Assembly (NCBI RefSeq): GCF_001984155.1
Contig: NZ_MTQO01000045.1
Coordinates: 124,001 to 188,000, forward strand
From: Actinosynnema sp. ALI-1.44
Lineage (GTDB): Bacteria > Actinomycetota > Actinomycetes > Mycobacteriales > Pseudonocardiaceae
Reading direction: 5' to 3'
DNA length: 64,000 bases
Under the pieces are notes generated by a model. The model searched no databases and was not told the DNA's origin. It saw only the letters and a list, made by a program, of their open reading frames with translations. Shown one piece after another: positions 24,400-34,909 of the stretch; within the stretch, counting starts at the first letter, position 1; every line of letters starts with the position of its first letter. Position numbers and translations under genes: made by a program.

Positions 24400-25172
24400 T
24401 ACTTCGCCTTCTTCCTGCGCGGCGACGGCTCCGGCAGCTCGCCGGGATACGGCTGCGCGAGCACCTCGGCCTGCATCCGGCAGAGCTTCTCGGTCCCCGC
24501 CAGCGCCAGGTCCAGCATCTGGTCGAGGGTCGAACGGGCGAACGTCGCGCCTTCGCCGGTGCCCTGCACCTCGACGAGAGTGCCCGCGTCGGTGGCGACC
24601 ACGTTCATGTCGACCTCGGCGATCGAGTCCTCCTCGTACGGCAGGTCCAGCCGGACACGGCCGTTGACCACGCCCACGCTCACCGCGGCGATCGCGCACG
24701 ACAGCGGCTTCGGGTCGGCGAGGCGATCCGCCGCGCCGAGCCACGTGACCGCGTCGGCCAGGGCGACGTACGCACCGGTGATCGCGGCCGTCCTCGTGCC
24801 ACCGTCGGCCTGGATCACGTCGCAGTCGATCATGATCGTGTTCTCGCCGAGCGCCGACAGGTCGATGCACGCCCGCAACGACCGGCCGATCAGCCGGCTG
24901 ATCTCGTGCGTGCGTCCGCCGACGCGGCCCTTGACCGACTCGCGGTCGCCGCGGGTGTTGGTCGCCGACGGGAGCATCGCGTACTCGGCGGTCACCCAAC
25001 CGAGCCCGGAGCCGACCCGCCAACGCGGTACGCCCTCGGTGACGCTCGCCGCGCACAGCACCTTGGTGTTGCCGAACTCGACCATCACCGAGCCGGCCGG
25101 CCACTTCTGGAAGCCACGCGTGATCCGGACTTCCCTCAGCTCGTCATCGTTTCTGCCGTCACTTCGCGCCAC
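24399..25172 (-). CDS. rph: Ribonuclease PH
   Basis: 257 residues with the RNase PH core: [40 protein letters not shown], the Arg-rich [20 protein letters not shown] and the phosphate-binding [15 protein letters not shown]. It trims tRNA 3' ends phosphorolytically and forms hexamers. A TAGGGT element six bases before GTG 25172 suggests an internal leaderless promoter in addition to read-through from upstream genes. The end has a short basic tail (PSPRRKKAK). Confidence 0.97.
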   Translation of the reverse strand: MARSDGRNDDELREVRITRGFQKWPAGSVMVEFGNTKVLCAASVTEGVPRWRVGSGLGWVTAEYAMLPSATNTRGDRESVKGRVGGRTHEISRLIGRSLRACIDLSALGENTIMIDCDVIQADGGTRTAAITGAYVALADAVTWLGAADRLADPKPLSCAIAAVSVGVVNGRVRLDLPYEEDSIAEVDMNVVATDAGTLVEVQGTGEGATFARSTLDQMLDLALAGTEKLCRMQAEVLAQPYPGELPEPSPRRKKAK

Positions 25173-25195
25173 CCGGCCACCCTACGAGATACGCC

Positions 25196-25966
25196 TCAGA
25201 CGGTGTACGTGTCCCCAAGCTCGACCAGCCGGGCGTCGCCTTGGTAGGCCTGGCGCGCCTCCGCGAGCACGGCCTCCCGGTCGGTCCACGGCGGCACATG
25301 GGTGATCAGCAGCCGCCGGGCACCCGCACGGCTGGCCAGCTCACCGGCTTCCCGGCCGGACAGGTGCAGGTTCGGCGGACGCCCCGGCTCGTGCGTCCAG
25401 GACGCCTCGGCCAGCAACACGTCCGCACCTTCGGCGAGTTCGTCCAGCGCGTCGCACGGGCCGCTGTCGCCGGTGTACACCAGGGTCCGGCCGCCGTGTG
25501 AGATGCGGAACCCGAAGGCTTCACAGGGGTGGTCCACCGGGCGCGCCATCACCTCGAACGGCCCGACCTGGACGGTGTCCGCGGCGAGCGCCCGGAACTC
25601 GAAGACGTCCGACAGGTCGGTACCGGCCAGTTCGGCGCGGTCCGGGGCGTAGGCACGGGCGAGCCTGTCCGGGGCCTCCTTGGGCGCGTACACCTGCAGG
25701 CGCTGCGTCCTGGGATCCCTGGACGGCTTGGGGTGGTAGCGCCGGAAGACCGTCAGCGCGGTGAAGTCCGCGCAGTGGTCAGGGTGTAAGTGCGACAGGA
25801 GCAACGCGCCGAGCAGGAACGGATCGCAATAGCACTGCAGCTCGGCAAGCGTGCCGTTGCCCAGGTCCATCGCCATCAGGAAGTCGTCGGCCTCGATCAG
25901 ATATCCCGAGGCAGGCGAGTTCGGGCCGGGAACGCTTCCCGAACAGCCCAGCACGGTCAGCAACAC
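25196..25966 (-). CDS. Metallo-beta-lactamase-fold phosphodiesterase (Rv1339-like)
   Basis: 256 residues. The metal-binding motif SHLHPDHCAD (HxHxDH) is near residue 60, with further ligands in DHPCEAFGF, YTGDSG and the C-terminal LLITHVPPWTD. The position between murI and rph is that of M. tuberculosis Rv1339, reported as an atypical cyclic-nucleotide phosphodiesterase. By synteny and sequence a role in cAMP turnover is likely, though tRNase Z-like or other activities are possible. The start is a GTG (GTG TTG CTG) without Shine-Dalgarno. Confidence 0.88.
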   Translation of the reverse strand: MLLTVLGCSGSVPGPNSPASGYLIEADDFLMAMDLGNGTLAELQCYCDPFLLGALLLSHLHPDHCADFTALTVFRRYHPKPSRDPRTQRLQVYAPKEAPDRLARAYAPDRAELAGTDLSDVFEFRALAADTVQVGPFEVMARPVDHPCEAFGFRISHGGRTLVYTGDSGPCDALDELAEGADVLLAEASWTHEPGRPPNLHLSGREAGELASRAGARRLLITHVPPWTDREAVLAEARQAYQGDARLVELGDTYTV

Positions 25967-25977
25967 GATGCACAGCG

Positions 25978-26007
25978 TTACATACCGCGAGCCAACAACG
26001 GGTCAAT
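25978..26007 (-). promoter_or_regulatory. Putative promoter for the phosphodiesterase-rph-rdgB genes
   Basis: On the minus strand TTGACC is followed about 16-17 bp later by TATGTA. This is close to the sigma-70 consensus and lies about 12 bp before the GTG of the phosphodiesterase, inside the murI 3' end. It suggests that the last three genes can be transcribed separately from murI. Confidence 0.45.
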
Positions 26008-26809
26008 TTCGCGCCATCGGCCTAACCGCGGCCACTTCCAGCCCAAGGAATCGGCGGGCCAGCCGGTGAAACGGGGCGACTGGCCCGGTGGCGAGGAACT
26101 CATGCACCGGGTCGTTGTCACCTGGTTCGCGTAACCGGTCGCGCTCGGTGAGCACGCGGACCACGTCCTTCGCGGTCTCCTCGGCACTGGACACCTGGGT
26201 GACGCCGTCGCCCATGACGATCTGCAACACCCCTGTCAGCAACGGGTAGTGGGTGCACCCGAGGACCATGGTGTCCACGTCCGCGCGTTGCAGCGGCTCC
26301 AGGTAGCTCTGCGCCAGCCCGAGGACCTGCCTGCCGGAGGTCACCCCGCGTTCGACGAATTCGGCGAACCTCGGGCACGGGACCGCCGTCACGGTGATGT
26401 CCTTGGCCGCGGCGAACGCGTCCTGGTAGGCCCCCGACCGGATCGTGCCGACGGTGCCGATCACACCGATCCTGCCGGTCCTGGTGGTTGCGACGGCGCG
26501 GCGGACCGCGGGCAGGACGACCTCGACGACCGGGATCGAGTACCGCTCCCTGGCGTCCCGCAGGCACGCCGACGACGCCGTGTTGCACGCGATCACCATC
26601 AGCTTCACACCGCTGTCGACGAGTTCGTCCATGATCGCGAGCGAATGGGCACGGACTTCCGCTATCGGCTTCGGGCCGTACGGCGTGAACTCGGTGTCCC
26701 CGATGTAGCGCAGTTTCTCAGCGGGCAACTGGTCACGGATCGCACGGGCGACCGTCAGCCCGCCCACACCGGAGTCGAAGATCCCGATCGGGGCGTCGGC
26801 GGAGATCAA
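26003..26809 (-). CDS. murI: Glutamate racemase
   Basis: 268 residues. The two catalytic cysteines are in [11 protein letters not shown] (about residue 74) and [11 protein letters not shown] (about 185), and the N terminus has [17 protein letters not shown]. It makes D-glutamate for peptidoglycan. The TTG start (26809) overlaps the rhomboid stop as TTGA; no better start exists before the conserved IGIFDSG motif. A frame that stays open upstream to 27163 lies inside the rhomboid gene and is not coding. Confidence 0.96.
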   Translation of the reverse strand: MISADAPIGIFDSGVGGLTVARAIRDQLPAEKLRYIGDTEFTPYGPKPIAEVRAHSLAIMDELVDSGVKLMVIACNTASSACLRDARERYSIPVVEVVLPAVRRAVATTRTGRIGVIGTVGTIRSGAYQDAFAAAKDITVTAVPCPRFAEFVERGVTSGRQVLGLAQSYLEPLQRADVDTMVLGCTHYPLLTGVLQIVMGDGVTQVSSAEETAKDVVRVLTERDRLREPGDNDPVHEFLATGPVAPFHRLARRFLGLEVAAVRPMARN

Positions 26810-27462
26810 GCCGGCAGCTCCGGAACGGCCGGGCTCGTGGGCTCGACCTTGCCTTTGCCGCGGTTGGCGCGCGAGGTGAGCCAGGCGGTCAGCACCCCGG
26901 CAAGGGCTCCGAAGAGATGGCCCTGCCAGGAAATCTGCGGGTTGCCGGGAAGCACGCCCAGCAGGGTACTTCCCCAGTACAGGAACAACACGAGCGCCAC
27001 CGCGAGCTGTTTCATGCTGCGGTTGAAGATGCCGCGGACCAGGAGGAACGCCAGCCAGCCGAACGCGAGGCCGGACGCGCCGACGGTGATCACGCCCGAC
27101 GGCGCGGTCAGCCACACGCCGAGGCCGCTGACCAGCCAGATGGTCACGGTCACGGCGATCCACTGGCCCAATCCGCCAGCCATGGCCAGGAACCCGAACA
27201 GCGCCACCGGCAGGGTGTTGCTGACCAGGTGGCTCCAGCCGTCGTGCAGCAGCGGCGCCCAGATCACGCCGTCGAGGCCCGACCAGGACCGGGCGAGGAT
27301 CCCCCAGCGGTCCAGGCTGACCGGCAGGATCATGTCGACCAGCTCGACGAGGTACATCAACGCGGTGAAGCCGAGGACCACCAATGCCGCCTGTTTCGGG
27401 TTCGGCGGCACGACCCGGTTCAGCGGGCCGGGAGCGGCGGGCACAGCAGGCAAAGTGGTCAC
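26806..27462 (-). CDS. Rhomboid intramembrane serine protease (first copy, Rv1337 position)
   Basis: 218 residues with about six membrane helices. The catalytic serine is in [10 protein letters not shown] and the histidine in [22 protein letters not shown] carries the HxxxN motif of the oxyanion region. It cleaves membrane proteins within the bilayer; the substrates are unknown. It lies directly upstream of murI with overlapping codons, as in mycobacteria. It is a paralogue of the adjacent gene at 27517-28176. Confidence 0.92.
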   Translation of the reverse strand: MTTLPAVPAAPGPLNRVVPPNPKQAALVVLGFTALMYLVELVDMILPVSLDRWGILARSWSGLDGVIWAPLLHDGWSHLVSNTLPVALFGFLAMAGGLGQWIAVTVTIWLVSGLGVWLTAPSGVITVGASGLAFGWLAFLLVRGIFNRSMKQLAVALVLFLYWGSTLLGVLPGNPQISWQGHLFGALAGVLTAWLTSRANRGKGKVEPTSPAVPELPA

Positions 27463-27516
27463 ACTTCGAGGCTACGTCTCCGCAAGGGGCCCGGGATCAG
27501 GTGAAACCCCGGATGT

Positions 27517-28176
27517 TCACCCGGGAAGAGCGGGCCGCGCGGTGGTCTGTTTGAACGAGCGGCCGACCAGCCACGCCGCCACGATGCCGCCGACACCCCC
27601 GCTGAGGTGCCCCTCCCACGAGATGCCTGACTGGGTGGGCAGCACGCCCCACAACACCGAGCCGTACACCGCGAACACCGCCACGGCGATCACGATCTGC
27701 GGGAGGCTGCGCACGAACAGGCCGCGCACGAGCAGGAACGTCAGGAATCCGAACACGACGCCGGACGCGCCGAGGTGCACGCCGGGCTGGCCGATCAGGA
27801 ACGTGCCGACGCCGCTGAACAGCCAGATGATCGCGGTGACGCCGAGGAACTGGCTCATCCCGCCTGCCGTCGCCAGGAAGCCGAGCACCAGGAACGGGAC
27901 CGCGTTGGCGGTCACGTGGTCCCAGCCGACGTGCAGCAGCGGGGCCCAGAGGATGCCGTCCCACTCGTCCATGTCACGCGGCCAGATGCCGTGCATGTCG
28001 AGGGTGTGGCCCAGCGCGGTGTCCAGCGCCTCGATCACGAACAGCAGCGCGACGAACCCGCCGACCACGACGAGGGACTGCAACGGGTTCGGCGGGATGA
28101 TCCGTTTGGCCAGCGGTGTGGGCTGCCTGGGTGGTTTCGGCGGCTCGTACGCGCTGGGGAATCCGGTGGGTTCCAC
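27517..28176 (-). CDS. Rhomboid intramembrane serine protease (second, tandem copy)
   Basis: 219 residues from GTG 28176. Catalytic Ser is in HLGASGVVFGFLTF and His in SWEGHLSGGVGG; HVGWDHVTAN is the HxxxN motif. It is clearly homologous to the next gene (PPNPLQSLVVVGGFVALLFV against [20 protein letters not shown]), so this is a tandem duplication. The start is supported by a TACTGT -10 seven bases upstream (leaderless) and avoids overlap with the divergent SMP-30 gene. The frame open to 28425 is not coding upstream of 28176. Confidence 0.9.
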   Translation of the reverse strand: MEPTGFPSAYEPPKPPRQPTPLAKRIIPPNPLQSLVVVGGFVALLFVIEALDTALGHTLDMHGIWPRDMDEWDGILWAPLLHVGWDHVTANAVPFLVLGFLATAGGMSQFLGVTAIIWLFSGVGTFLIGQPGVHLGASGVVFGFLTFLLVRGLFVRSLPQIVIAVAVFAVYGSVLWGVLPTQSGISWEGHLSGGVGGIVAAWLVGRSFKQTTARPALPG

Positions 28177-28198
28177 AAAGATGACAGTATCTCGGTTC
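28177..28198. promoter_or_regulatory. Compact divergent promoter between rhomboid and SMP-30 genes
   Basis: Only 22 bp separate the two predicted GTG starts. On the minus strand TACTGT (28189-28184) is seven bases before GTG 28176. On the plus strand GTATCT lies six bases before GTG 28199. The two -10 elements overlap, so the messages would be leaderless and mutually exclusive. An ATG at 28181 is an alternative SMP-30 start. Confidence 0.45.
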
Positions 28199-29056
28199 GT
28201 GACTGATCGTTTCGACATCGCGGTGCGTGCCGAGGCCTCGCTCGGTGAGGGGCCGACCTGGGACGCCATGTCCTCGACTCTGCTGTGGGTCGACATCCTC
28301 GCGCCGGAGGTCCATCGCTGGAACCCGTCGACGGGCGTGGACGAGAGGACGACCGCGCCGCAGCACGTCGGCGCCGCCAAGCCGAGGGCGGGCGGCGGGC
28401 TCGTGCTGAACCTCCGCGACGGCATCGCGATCGTTGATTCCGCAGGTCAGCACCGGTGGCTCAGCTACTGGGCCAGGGACGGCGTGCGCGGGAACGACGC
28501 GGCGGTCGACGCGGCCGGGCGGCTGTGGGCGGGCACCATGCGGTACGACGAGGGGGAAGGTGGCGGCTGGCTGGCCCTGGTCGAACCGGACGGCAAGGCC
28601 ACCGTGGTGCTCGACAAGGTGACCATCAGCAACGGCATCGGGTGGAGTCCGGACAGCACGCTGATGTACTACGTGGACACGCCAACTGGCCTGGTCGACG
28701 TGCTCGACTACGACGTGGCGACTGGCTCGGTGTCAGGGCGCCGGCGCTTCGTGGACGTGGACGGCTCGCCGGACGGGCTCTGCGTCGACGCCGACGGCTG
28801 TGTCTGGGTCGCGTTGTGGGGCGCGGGCCAGGTGCGCCGCTACACGCCCGACGGCAAGCTCGACCGGACGATCACCGTGCCCGCGAGCAACACGACGGCG
28901 TGCTGTTTCGGCGGCGACCGGCTGACCGACCTGTACATCACCACGGCGCGGGCCGGCCTGTCCGACGCGGAGCTCGCGCGTGAGCCGATGTCCGGGTCGG
29001 TGTTCGTCGTCCCGGACGCCGGAGCAGGCCTGCCATCCACGGTTTACGCGGGGTGA
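28199..29056 (+). CDS. SMP-30/gluconolactonase-like beta-propeller
   Basis: 285 residues. AEASLGEGPTWDAMSSTLLW, the metal ligand region VRGNDAAVDAAGRLWAGTM and NGIGWSPDSTLMYYVDTP match the SMP-30/regucalcin family. These are calcium- or zinc-dependent lactonases in sugar oxidation, for example gluconolactone hydrolysis. The gene interrupts the otherwise mycobacterium-like order between cysM and the rhomboid genes and is on the opposite strand, so it is probably an insertion in this lineage. Confidence 0.9.
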   Translation: MTDRFDIAVRAEASLGEGPTWDAMSSTLLWVDILAPEVHRWNPSTGVDERTTAPQHVGAAKPRAGGGLVLNLRDGIAIVDSAGQHRWLSYWARDGVRGNDAAVDAAGRLWAGTMRYDEGEGGGWLALVEPDGKATVVLDKVTISNGIGWSPDSTLMYYVDTPTGLVDVLDYDVATGSVSGRRRFVDVDGSPDGLCVDADGCVWVALWGAGQVRRYTPDGKLDRTITVPASNTTACCFGGDRLTDLYITTARAGLSDAELAREPMSGSVFVVPDAGAGLPSTVYAG

Positions 29057-29081
29057 CAGGCCTGGTCCGAAATTCGCGCCA

Positions 29082-30310
<1,229 letters not shown>

Positions 30311-30355
30311 GGAAATCCTCCGGCTTCGGGTGTTGACGTGGCGCGATGTGGGAAG

Positions 30356-30811
30356 TCAGCCGCGGTCGGGGACGTCGTCCGCCCCGGTGTGCGAGAACAG
30401 GTACGAGTCGACGACTTCCACCGGCTCCTCGGTGACCTCGCCGTCCACGATCCGGTACGACCGCAGCTCGATGTCCTCCGGGTGCCGCGTGGAGACCAGG
30501 ACGTAGTGCGCGCCGGGCTCGCCGGCGAGCGCGATGTCGGTGCGCGACGGGTACGCCTCGGTCGCGGTGTGGGAGTGGTAGATGACCACCGGCACCTCGT
30601 CGTTGCCGTCCATCTCGCGATACAGCCGCAACTGCTCGGCGGAGTCGAACTCGTAGAACGTCGGCGAACGGGCGGCGTTGGTCATCGGCACGAACCGTTC
30701 GGGCCGGTCGGTCCCCTCCGGTCCGGCGATCACGCCACACGCCTCGTCCGGGTGGTCGCGCCTGGCGTGGGCCACCATCTCGTCCACGAGGTCACGGCGG
30801 ATCTGCAACAC
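30356..30811 (-). CDS. mec: JAMM-family metallo-peptidase Mec
   Basis: 151 residues with a full JAMM zinc motif: Glu in HPDEACGVIAG, HSH followed by TATEAYPSRTD (HxH-x7-SxxD). It releases cysteine from the CysO-cysteine adduct, the last step of the pathway. It starts at ATG 30811. A double hairpin upstream insulates it from the P1 peptidase operon. Confidence 0.94.
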   Translation of the reverse strand: MLQIRRDLVDEMVAHARRDHPDEACGVIAGPEGTDRPERFVPMTNAARSPTFYEFDSAEQLRLYREMDGNDEVPVVIYHSHTATEAYPSRTDIALAGEPGAHYVLVSTRHPEDIELRSYRIVDGEVTEEPVEVVDSYLFSHTGADDVPDRG

Positions 30812-30894
30812 AGTCCCATCCTAAGGGCTGGGTGGGCCGTTCCCACTCGGTGAGAAACACCACCGGTTCGCCGGGAATGCCTCCCAGCCTTGAC

Positions 30895-30954
30895 AGCTCA
30901 GCTTCACTCAGCCCTGTGCAGCGCGGCTGCACAGCACTCCTTTGAAGCTGAGCT
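30895..30954 (-). terminator. Nested double hairpin downstream of P1-peptidase operon
   Basis: Outer arms AGCTCAGCTTCA (30895-30906) and TGAAGCTGAGCT (30943-30954) are perfect. Inner arms CTGTGCAG (30914-30921) and CTGCACAG (30927-30934) are also perfect. A further short hairpin GAAGC-GCG-GCTTC lies at 30970-30982. The outer arms carry the GAAGCTGAG core found in other terminators here. Confidence 0.8.
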
Positions 30955-30991
30955 TCAGATGCCACCTGGGAAGCGCGGCTTCACAGGGTTG

Positions 30992-32020
30992 TCAGCGTGC
31001 CTTTTCCGGCCAGAGGTCGCGGTAGGCGGGCAGTTGCCCGTTGGTCCGCGCGGCGAGCAGGCCGTGGACCATCGCGCGGGAGAACGTGTCCGCCGCCGCG
31101 GTGCAGAGCCGGTCCAGGCCGAGCGCGCGGAGTGGCTCTTTCGCGTAGCCATCGTCCTCGACCAGGGTTTTCGTTCCCGTCGCGAGGGCGAAGATGGTGT
31201 CTCCGTTGAACATGGAGTGGGCCGGGTGCACCGCGCGGGCCAGACCGTCGTGCGCGGCCACGGCCAGCCGCCGGGTCTCCGCCTTGGCGAGTTTCGCGTC
31301 CACGGCGATCACGCCGATCGTCGTGTTGAGCAGCCTGCGCGGGATGTCCGGGAGGGTGGCCGCCCTGTTGGGCCACGGGCCGCCGAACTCCCCGTTCACC
31401 CCGAATCCCGCGGCGAACGGCACACCGGTCAGGTCGTCGACGGCCTCGCCCACAGCGTTGACCACCGCGAGCGCGCCGACAGTGAAACCGTCGACCACAG
31501 TGCTGGCCGTGCCGACACCGCCCTTGAGCGAACCGACACGTGCGCCCGTTCCGGCGCCGACGCTCCCCTGCTCGACCGGGCCGTCCGAGGCGGCCTCGCA
31601 CGCCGCGCGGCCGAATCGACTGTCCGGCCGGTTGCCCCACGCGTTGACCGGCAGGTCGAACAGCACGGCCGACGGCACGATCGGCACAACCTCATGCGGT
31701 CGCGCACCGACTGGCAACCCTTCGTTGCGCTCGGCTAACCACTGCATCACGCCGTCCGCCGCGGCCAGCCCGTAGGCACTGCCACCCGACAAGCAGACGG
31801 CGTTGACGTACTGCACGAGGTTTTCGGGCAGGAGCGTGTCCGTCTCCCTGGTTCCCGGTGCCCCGCCGCGTGCGTCGACCGCGCCGACGGTTCGCGGTGG
31901 CGTGAGAATGACGGTTGTGCCTGTTGCCCAACCGTCGCCGACTCGCTGGTGGTGGCCGACCCGAAGGCCCTCGACGTCGGTGATCGCGTTGAGCGGCCCT
32001 GAAGCACTCGTGGCTGTCAT
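30992..32020 (-). CDS. P1/DmpA-family aminopeptidase-like hydrolase (Rv1333-like)
   Basis: 342 residues. The Ntn-type fold of DmpA is supported by SGGSAYGLAAADGV, GSVGAGTGARVGSLKGGVGT with the likely autoprocessing region, and MFNGDTIFALATG near the end. Members are L-aminopeptidases or D-esterases that self-cleave; some are described as nylon-oligomer hydrolases. ATG 32020 overlaps the previous stop (ATGA). The position next to mec agrees with Rv1333 of M. tuberculosis. Confidence 0.9.
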   Translation of the reverse strand: MTATSASGPLNAITDVEGLRVGHHQRVGDGWATGTTVILTPPRTVGAVDARGGAPGTRETDTLLPENLVQYVNAVCLSGGSAYGLAAADGVMQWLAERNEGLPVGARPHEVVPIVPSAVLFDLPVNAWGNRPDSRFGRAACEAASDGPVEQGSVGAGTGARVGSLKGGVGTASTVVDGFTVGALAVVNAVGEAVDDLTGVPFAAGFGVNGEFGGPWPNRAATLPDIPRRLLNTTIGVIAVDAKLAKAETRRLAVAAHDGLARAVHPAHSMFNGDTIFALATGTKTLVEDDGYAKEPLRALGLDRLCTAAADTFSRAMVHGLLAARTNGQLPAYRDLWPEKAR

Positions 32021-32574
32021 GTGCTCATCGCGTGGATGAGTTCCTCCTGCATCACTGTCAGCCAGTGATAAACCGGCAGGTGACCGGCTCTGGGGTCGTC
32101 ATCGGGCAACTCGTCGGGCATGTCGTCGTCGACGTCCAGCGCGGTCCCCAGCGCCAGGCGCACGTCGTTGAGCGCGGACAGCCAGGCGTCCGCCTGTTCC
32201 AGGCTCAGCCGCACCGGGCCGCCGTCCCGCGGGCACGTGTCCAGCACGATCGCGGCCACACCGGTCTTCATGTCCAACAGCGTCGGCTCGTGCAGTGACC
32301 GCAGCGCCGCGGCGGAGTCCATGTCCTCCTTGGACGGCTGGTCGGCGTCCAGCCGGTGGAAGTCCGGCAGCAGCCTGGACAGGATCGGGTCGTCCGGCGC
32401 GGTCGCCGGTCCGGTCCTGATCCCGGTCAGTTCCGACAGCTCGTCCTGGGGCGCTTCCTCGGCCCTGGCCATCAGCATGTCGTTGATCTGGCTGACCAGG
32501 CCGCGTAGCAGGCCCGACTCGTGCTGTTCCAGCTCTGTGACGACCTCGTCGCCGTCCCGGCTCCACGGCTTCAA
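32017..32574 (-). CDS. DUF2017 protein (Rv1332-like)
   Basis: 185 residues, helical and acidic ([40 protein letters not shown]). It corresponds in sequence type and position to the conserved actinobacterial DUF2017 gene between clpS and the P1 peptidase. It overlaps both neighbours by four bases, so the three are one translation unit. The function is unknown; the constant link to ClpS hints at a role in proteolysis (inference). Confidence 0.87.
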   Translation of the reverse strand: MKPWSRDGDEVVTELEQHESGLLRGLVSQINDMLMARAEEAPQDELSELTGIRTGPATAPDDPILSRLLPDFHRLDADQPSKEDMDSAAALRSLHEPTLLDMKTGVAAIVLDTCPRDGGPVRLSLEQADAWLSALNDVRLALGTALDVDDDMPDELPDDDPRAGHLPVYHWLTVMQEELIHAMST

Positions 32575-32858
32575 GAGTTACGCTCCATCGTGGCCCATAG
32601 TCCGGCGGCGTGCAGACGGGCCACATCGGCCTCGACCTTGTCCTTGTCCCCGGATGACACCACCGCTTTGCCCTTGTGGTGCACGTCGAGCATCAACTTC
32701 GTGGCCTTGTCCCTGGTGTACCCGAACAGCTTCTGGAACACGTACGTCACGTACGACATCAGGTTGACCGGGTCGTTCCAGACGATCGTCTGCCACGGCT
32801 TGTCCTCGGCGCCCAGGTCCGCACCGTGTGTCTTCCCCAGCTCGACTGGCGTGGTCAT
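32571..32858 (-). CDS. clpS: ClpS adaptor protein
   Basis: 95 residues with the N-end-rule recognition motif [19 protein letters not shown] and the helix [19 protein letters not shown]. ClpS delivers substrates to the ClpC/ClpP protease. It is the first gene of the operon and divergent from pncB with 102 bp between. Confidence 0.95.
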   Translation of the reverse strand: MTTPVELGKTHGADLGAEDKPWQTIVWNDPVNLMSYVTYVFQKLFGYTRDKATKLMLDVHHKGKAVVSSGDKDKVEADVARLHAAGLWATMERNS

Positions 32859-32960
32859 ACCCCAATGGTGGCATGCGCCCGCTACACCGTTGTGTCCAGT
32901 TCAGCGGTTTGCCGCCGCCGGGTGATCGCCGCGCGCGGAGGCGCCATAGGCTCTGAGTTC

Positions 32961-34256
32961 ATGAACGGACCCGGCGTGACCACTGCGCTGCTCACCGACC
33001 ACTACGAGCTGACCATGCTGGCTGGTGCCCTCGCCGATGGCACAGCACAGCGGCCATGTGTTTTCGAGGTGTTCGCCCGCAGGTTGCCCGACGGCCGCCG
33101 GTACGGGCTGGTCGGCGGGACGCAGCGGGTACTGGACACGATCGCCCGGTTCCGGTTCGGCGACGACGAGCTGAGCAGGCTGAGCGAGTCGAACGTGGTC
33201 GACAAGCAGACCGTGGACTGGCTGGCGTCTTACAGATTTTCTGGAGACGTCGACGGCTACCCTGAAGGCGAGCTTTACTTCCCCGGCTCTCCTATCCTGA
33301 CCGTCCGAGGCACGTTCGCGCAGGCGGTGGTGCTGGAAACGGTCATCCTGTCGATCCTCAACCACGACAGCGCGATCCTCTCCGCGGCGGCGAGGATGGT
33401 CAGCGCCGCCAACGGGCGGCCGATCATCGAGATGGGGTCGAGGCGTACCCACGAGCACGCGGCCGTGGACTGCGCGCGAGCCGCGTACATCGCGGGCTTC
33501 GCGACCACGTCGAACCTCGAGGCAGGCCGCACCTACGGGATCCCGACCGCAGGCACGTGCGCGCACGCGTTCACGCTGTTGCACGACGACGAGCGCTCCG
33601 CCTTCCAGGGCCAGGTCGACGCGCTGGGCGTCGACACGACGCTGCTGGTCGACACGTACGACATCACCAACGGCATCAACACCGCGATCGAGGTGGCCGG
33701 GCCGGACCTCGGTGCCATCCGGATCGACTCCGGTGACGTGGGTGTGCTGGCGCGCCAGGCGCGTGAGCAACTGGACTCGCTGGGCGCCAAGGACACCCGC
33801 ATCGTCGTGTCCGGCGACCTCGACGAGTACGCGATCGCCGCGCTGCGCGCCGAGCCGGTCGACGCGTACGGCGTGGGCACCTCGCTGGTCACCGGATCCG
33901 GCGCGCCGACCGCGGGAATGGTCTTCAAGCTGGTCGAGGTGGACGGCCGCCCGGTGGCCAAGCGGAGCTCCCACAAGGAGTCACGTGGTGGGCGCAAAGG
34001 CGCGATGCGCCGCCACAAGCCGACCGGCACGGCGCTGGAAGAGGTCGTGTACCAGCCGGACAAGCAATGGCCGCAGATGAGCGACAACGACCGCGACCTG
34101 CAAGTGCCGTTCCTGCGTGGTGGACAGCCGGTGGCCGACCCGCCCACCCTGGAGCAGTGCCGCAAGCGCGTGAAGCGGGGCCTGGTCACCCTGCCGTGGG
34201 AGGGTCTGAAGCTGTCGCACGGCGACCCGGCCATCCCGACCGTGTTCATCGACTAG
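32961..34256 (+). CDS. pncB: Nicotinate phosphoribosyltransferase
   Basis: 431 residues. It begins LLTDHYELTMLAGALADGTA, the usual NAPRTase start, followed by YFPGSPILTVRG and the autophosphorylation-site region MGSRRTHEHAA with its histidine. AIRIDSGDVGVLARQ is the PRPP-binding part. It converts nicotinate to NaMN for NAD salvage. A TAGGCT element lies eight bases before ATG. It corresponds to pncB1 (Rv1330c) by position. Confidence 0.96.
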   Translation: MNGPGVTTALLTDHYELTMLAGALADGTAQRPCVFEVFARRLPDGRRYGLVGGTQRVLDTIARFRFGDDELSRLSESNVVDKQTVDWLASYRFSGDVDGYPEGELYFPGSPILTVRGTFAQAVVLETVILSILNHDSAILSAAARMVSAANGRPIIEMGSRRTHEHAAVDCARAAYIAGFATTSNLEAGRTYGIPTAGTCAHAFTLLHDDERSAFQGQVDALGVDTTLLVDTYDITNGINTAIEVAGPDLGAIRIDSGDVGVLARQAREQLDSLGAKDTRIVVSGDLDEYAIAALRAEPVDAYGVGTSLVTGSGAPTAGMVFKLVEVDGRPVAKRSSHKESRGGRKGAMRRHKPTGTALEEVVYQPDKQWPQMSDNDRDLQVPFLRGGQPVADPPTLEQCRKRVKRGLVTLPWEGLKLSHGDPAIPTVFID

Positions 34257-34266
34257 AGGAGTCACC

Positions 34267-34836
34267 GTGGCGAACGCGTTGATCGTCGTCGACGTTCAGA
34301 ACGACTTCTGCGAAGGCGGCTCCTTGGCCGTGACCGGTGGCGCCGCGGTCGCCGCGGCGATCAGCGAGCACATCGGGCGCACGCCGTACGACATCGTGGT
34401 GGCCACCCGGGACTACCACATCGACCCAGGCGCGCACTTCAGCGATAACCCGGACTACGTCGACTCGTGGCCGGTGCACTGCGTCGCGGGTACGGCGGGA
34501 GCGTCGTTCCACCCGGAGTTGGACGTCACGGCGATCCAGGCGGTGTTCTCCAAGGGCGCGTACGCGGCGGCGTACTCGGGTTTCGAGGGCTCGGCTTCGG
34601 ACGGCAGCGCGTTGGCCGACTGGTTGAAGGCGCGGTCAGTGACGAACGTGGACGTTGTCGGGATCGCGACCGACCACTGCGTGCGGGCCACCGCTCTCGA
34701 CGCGATACGCGCGGGTTTGCCGACGCGGGTCCTGCTTGAGCTGACCGCGGGCGTGGCTCAGCCGACGGTCGAGTCCGCGCTGGAGCAGTTGCGAGCGGCG
34801 GGCGCCGACCTGGTTGGCACGCCCCGGGTCGGCTAG
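34267..34836 (+). CDS. pncA: Nicotinamidase (isochorismatase fold)
   Basis: 189 residues. The catalytic triad is Asp in VVDVQNDFCEGGSLAV, Lys in FSKGAYAAAYSGFEG and Cys in IATDHCVRATALDA. The metal site is in RDYHIDPGAHFS. It deamidates nicotinamide to nicotinate, feeding the PncB encoded 10 bp upstream. GTG follows GAGGAG. The pair forms a complete salvage step in one operon. Confidence 0.95.
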   Translation: MANALIVVDVQNDFCEGGSLAVTGGAAVAAAISEHIGRTPYDIVVATRDYHIDPGAHFSDNPDYVDSWPVHCVAGTAGASFHPELDVTAIQAVFSKGAYAAAYSGFEGSASDGSALADWLKARSVTNVDVVGIATDHCVRATALDAIRAGLPTRVLLELTAGVAQPTVESALEQLRAAGADLVGTPRVG

Positions 34837-34909
34837 TGCCGGGATCCGCTCGTCGCAACCCTGGCAACCGATGTCGCATTCGTTGCGTTCATGTGGGTGC
34901 GCAGGCTGA

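Noticed and set aside
26249-28180. Upstream part of the long plus-strand frame that contains the SMP-30 gene
   Set aside because: Only the part from 28199 (or 28181) encodes the SMP-30 fold; the rest is antisense to murI and both rhomboids.
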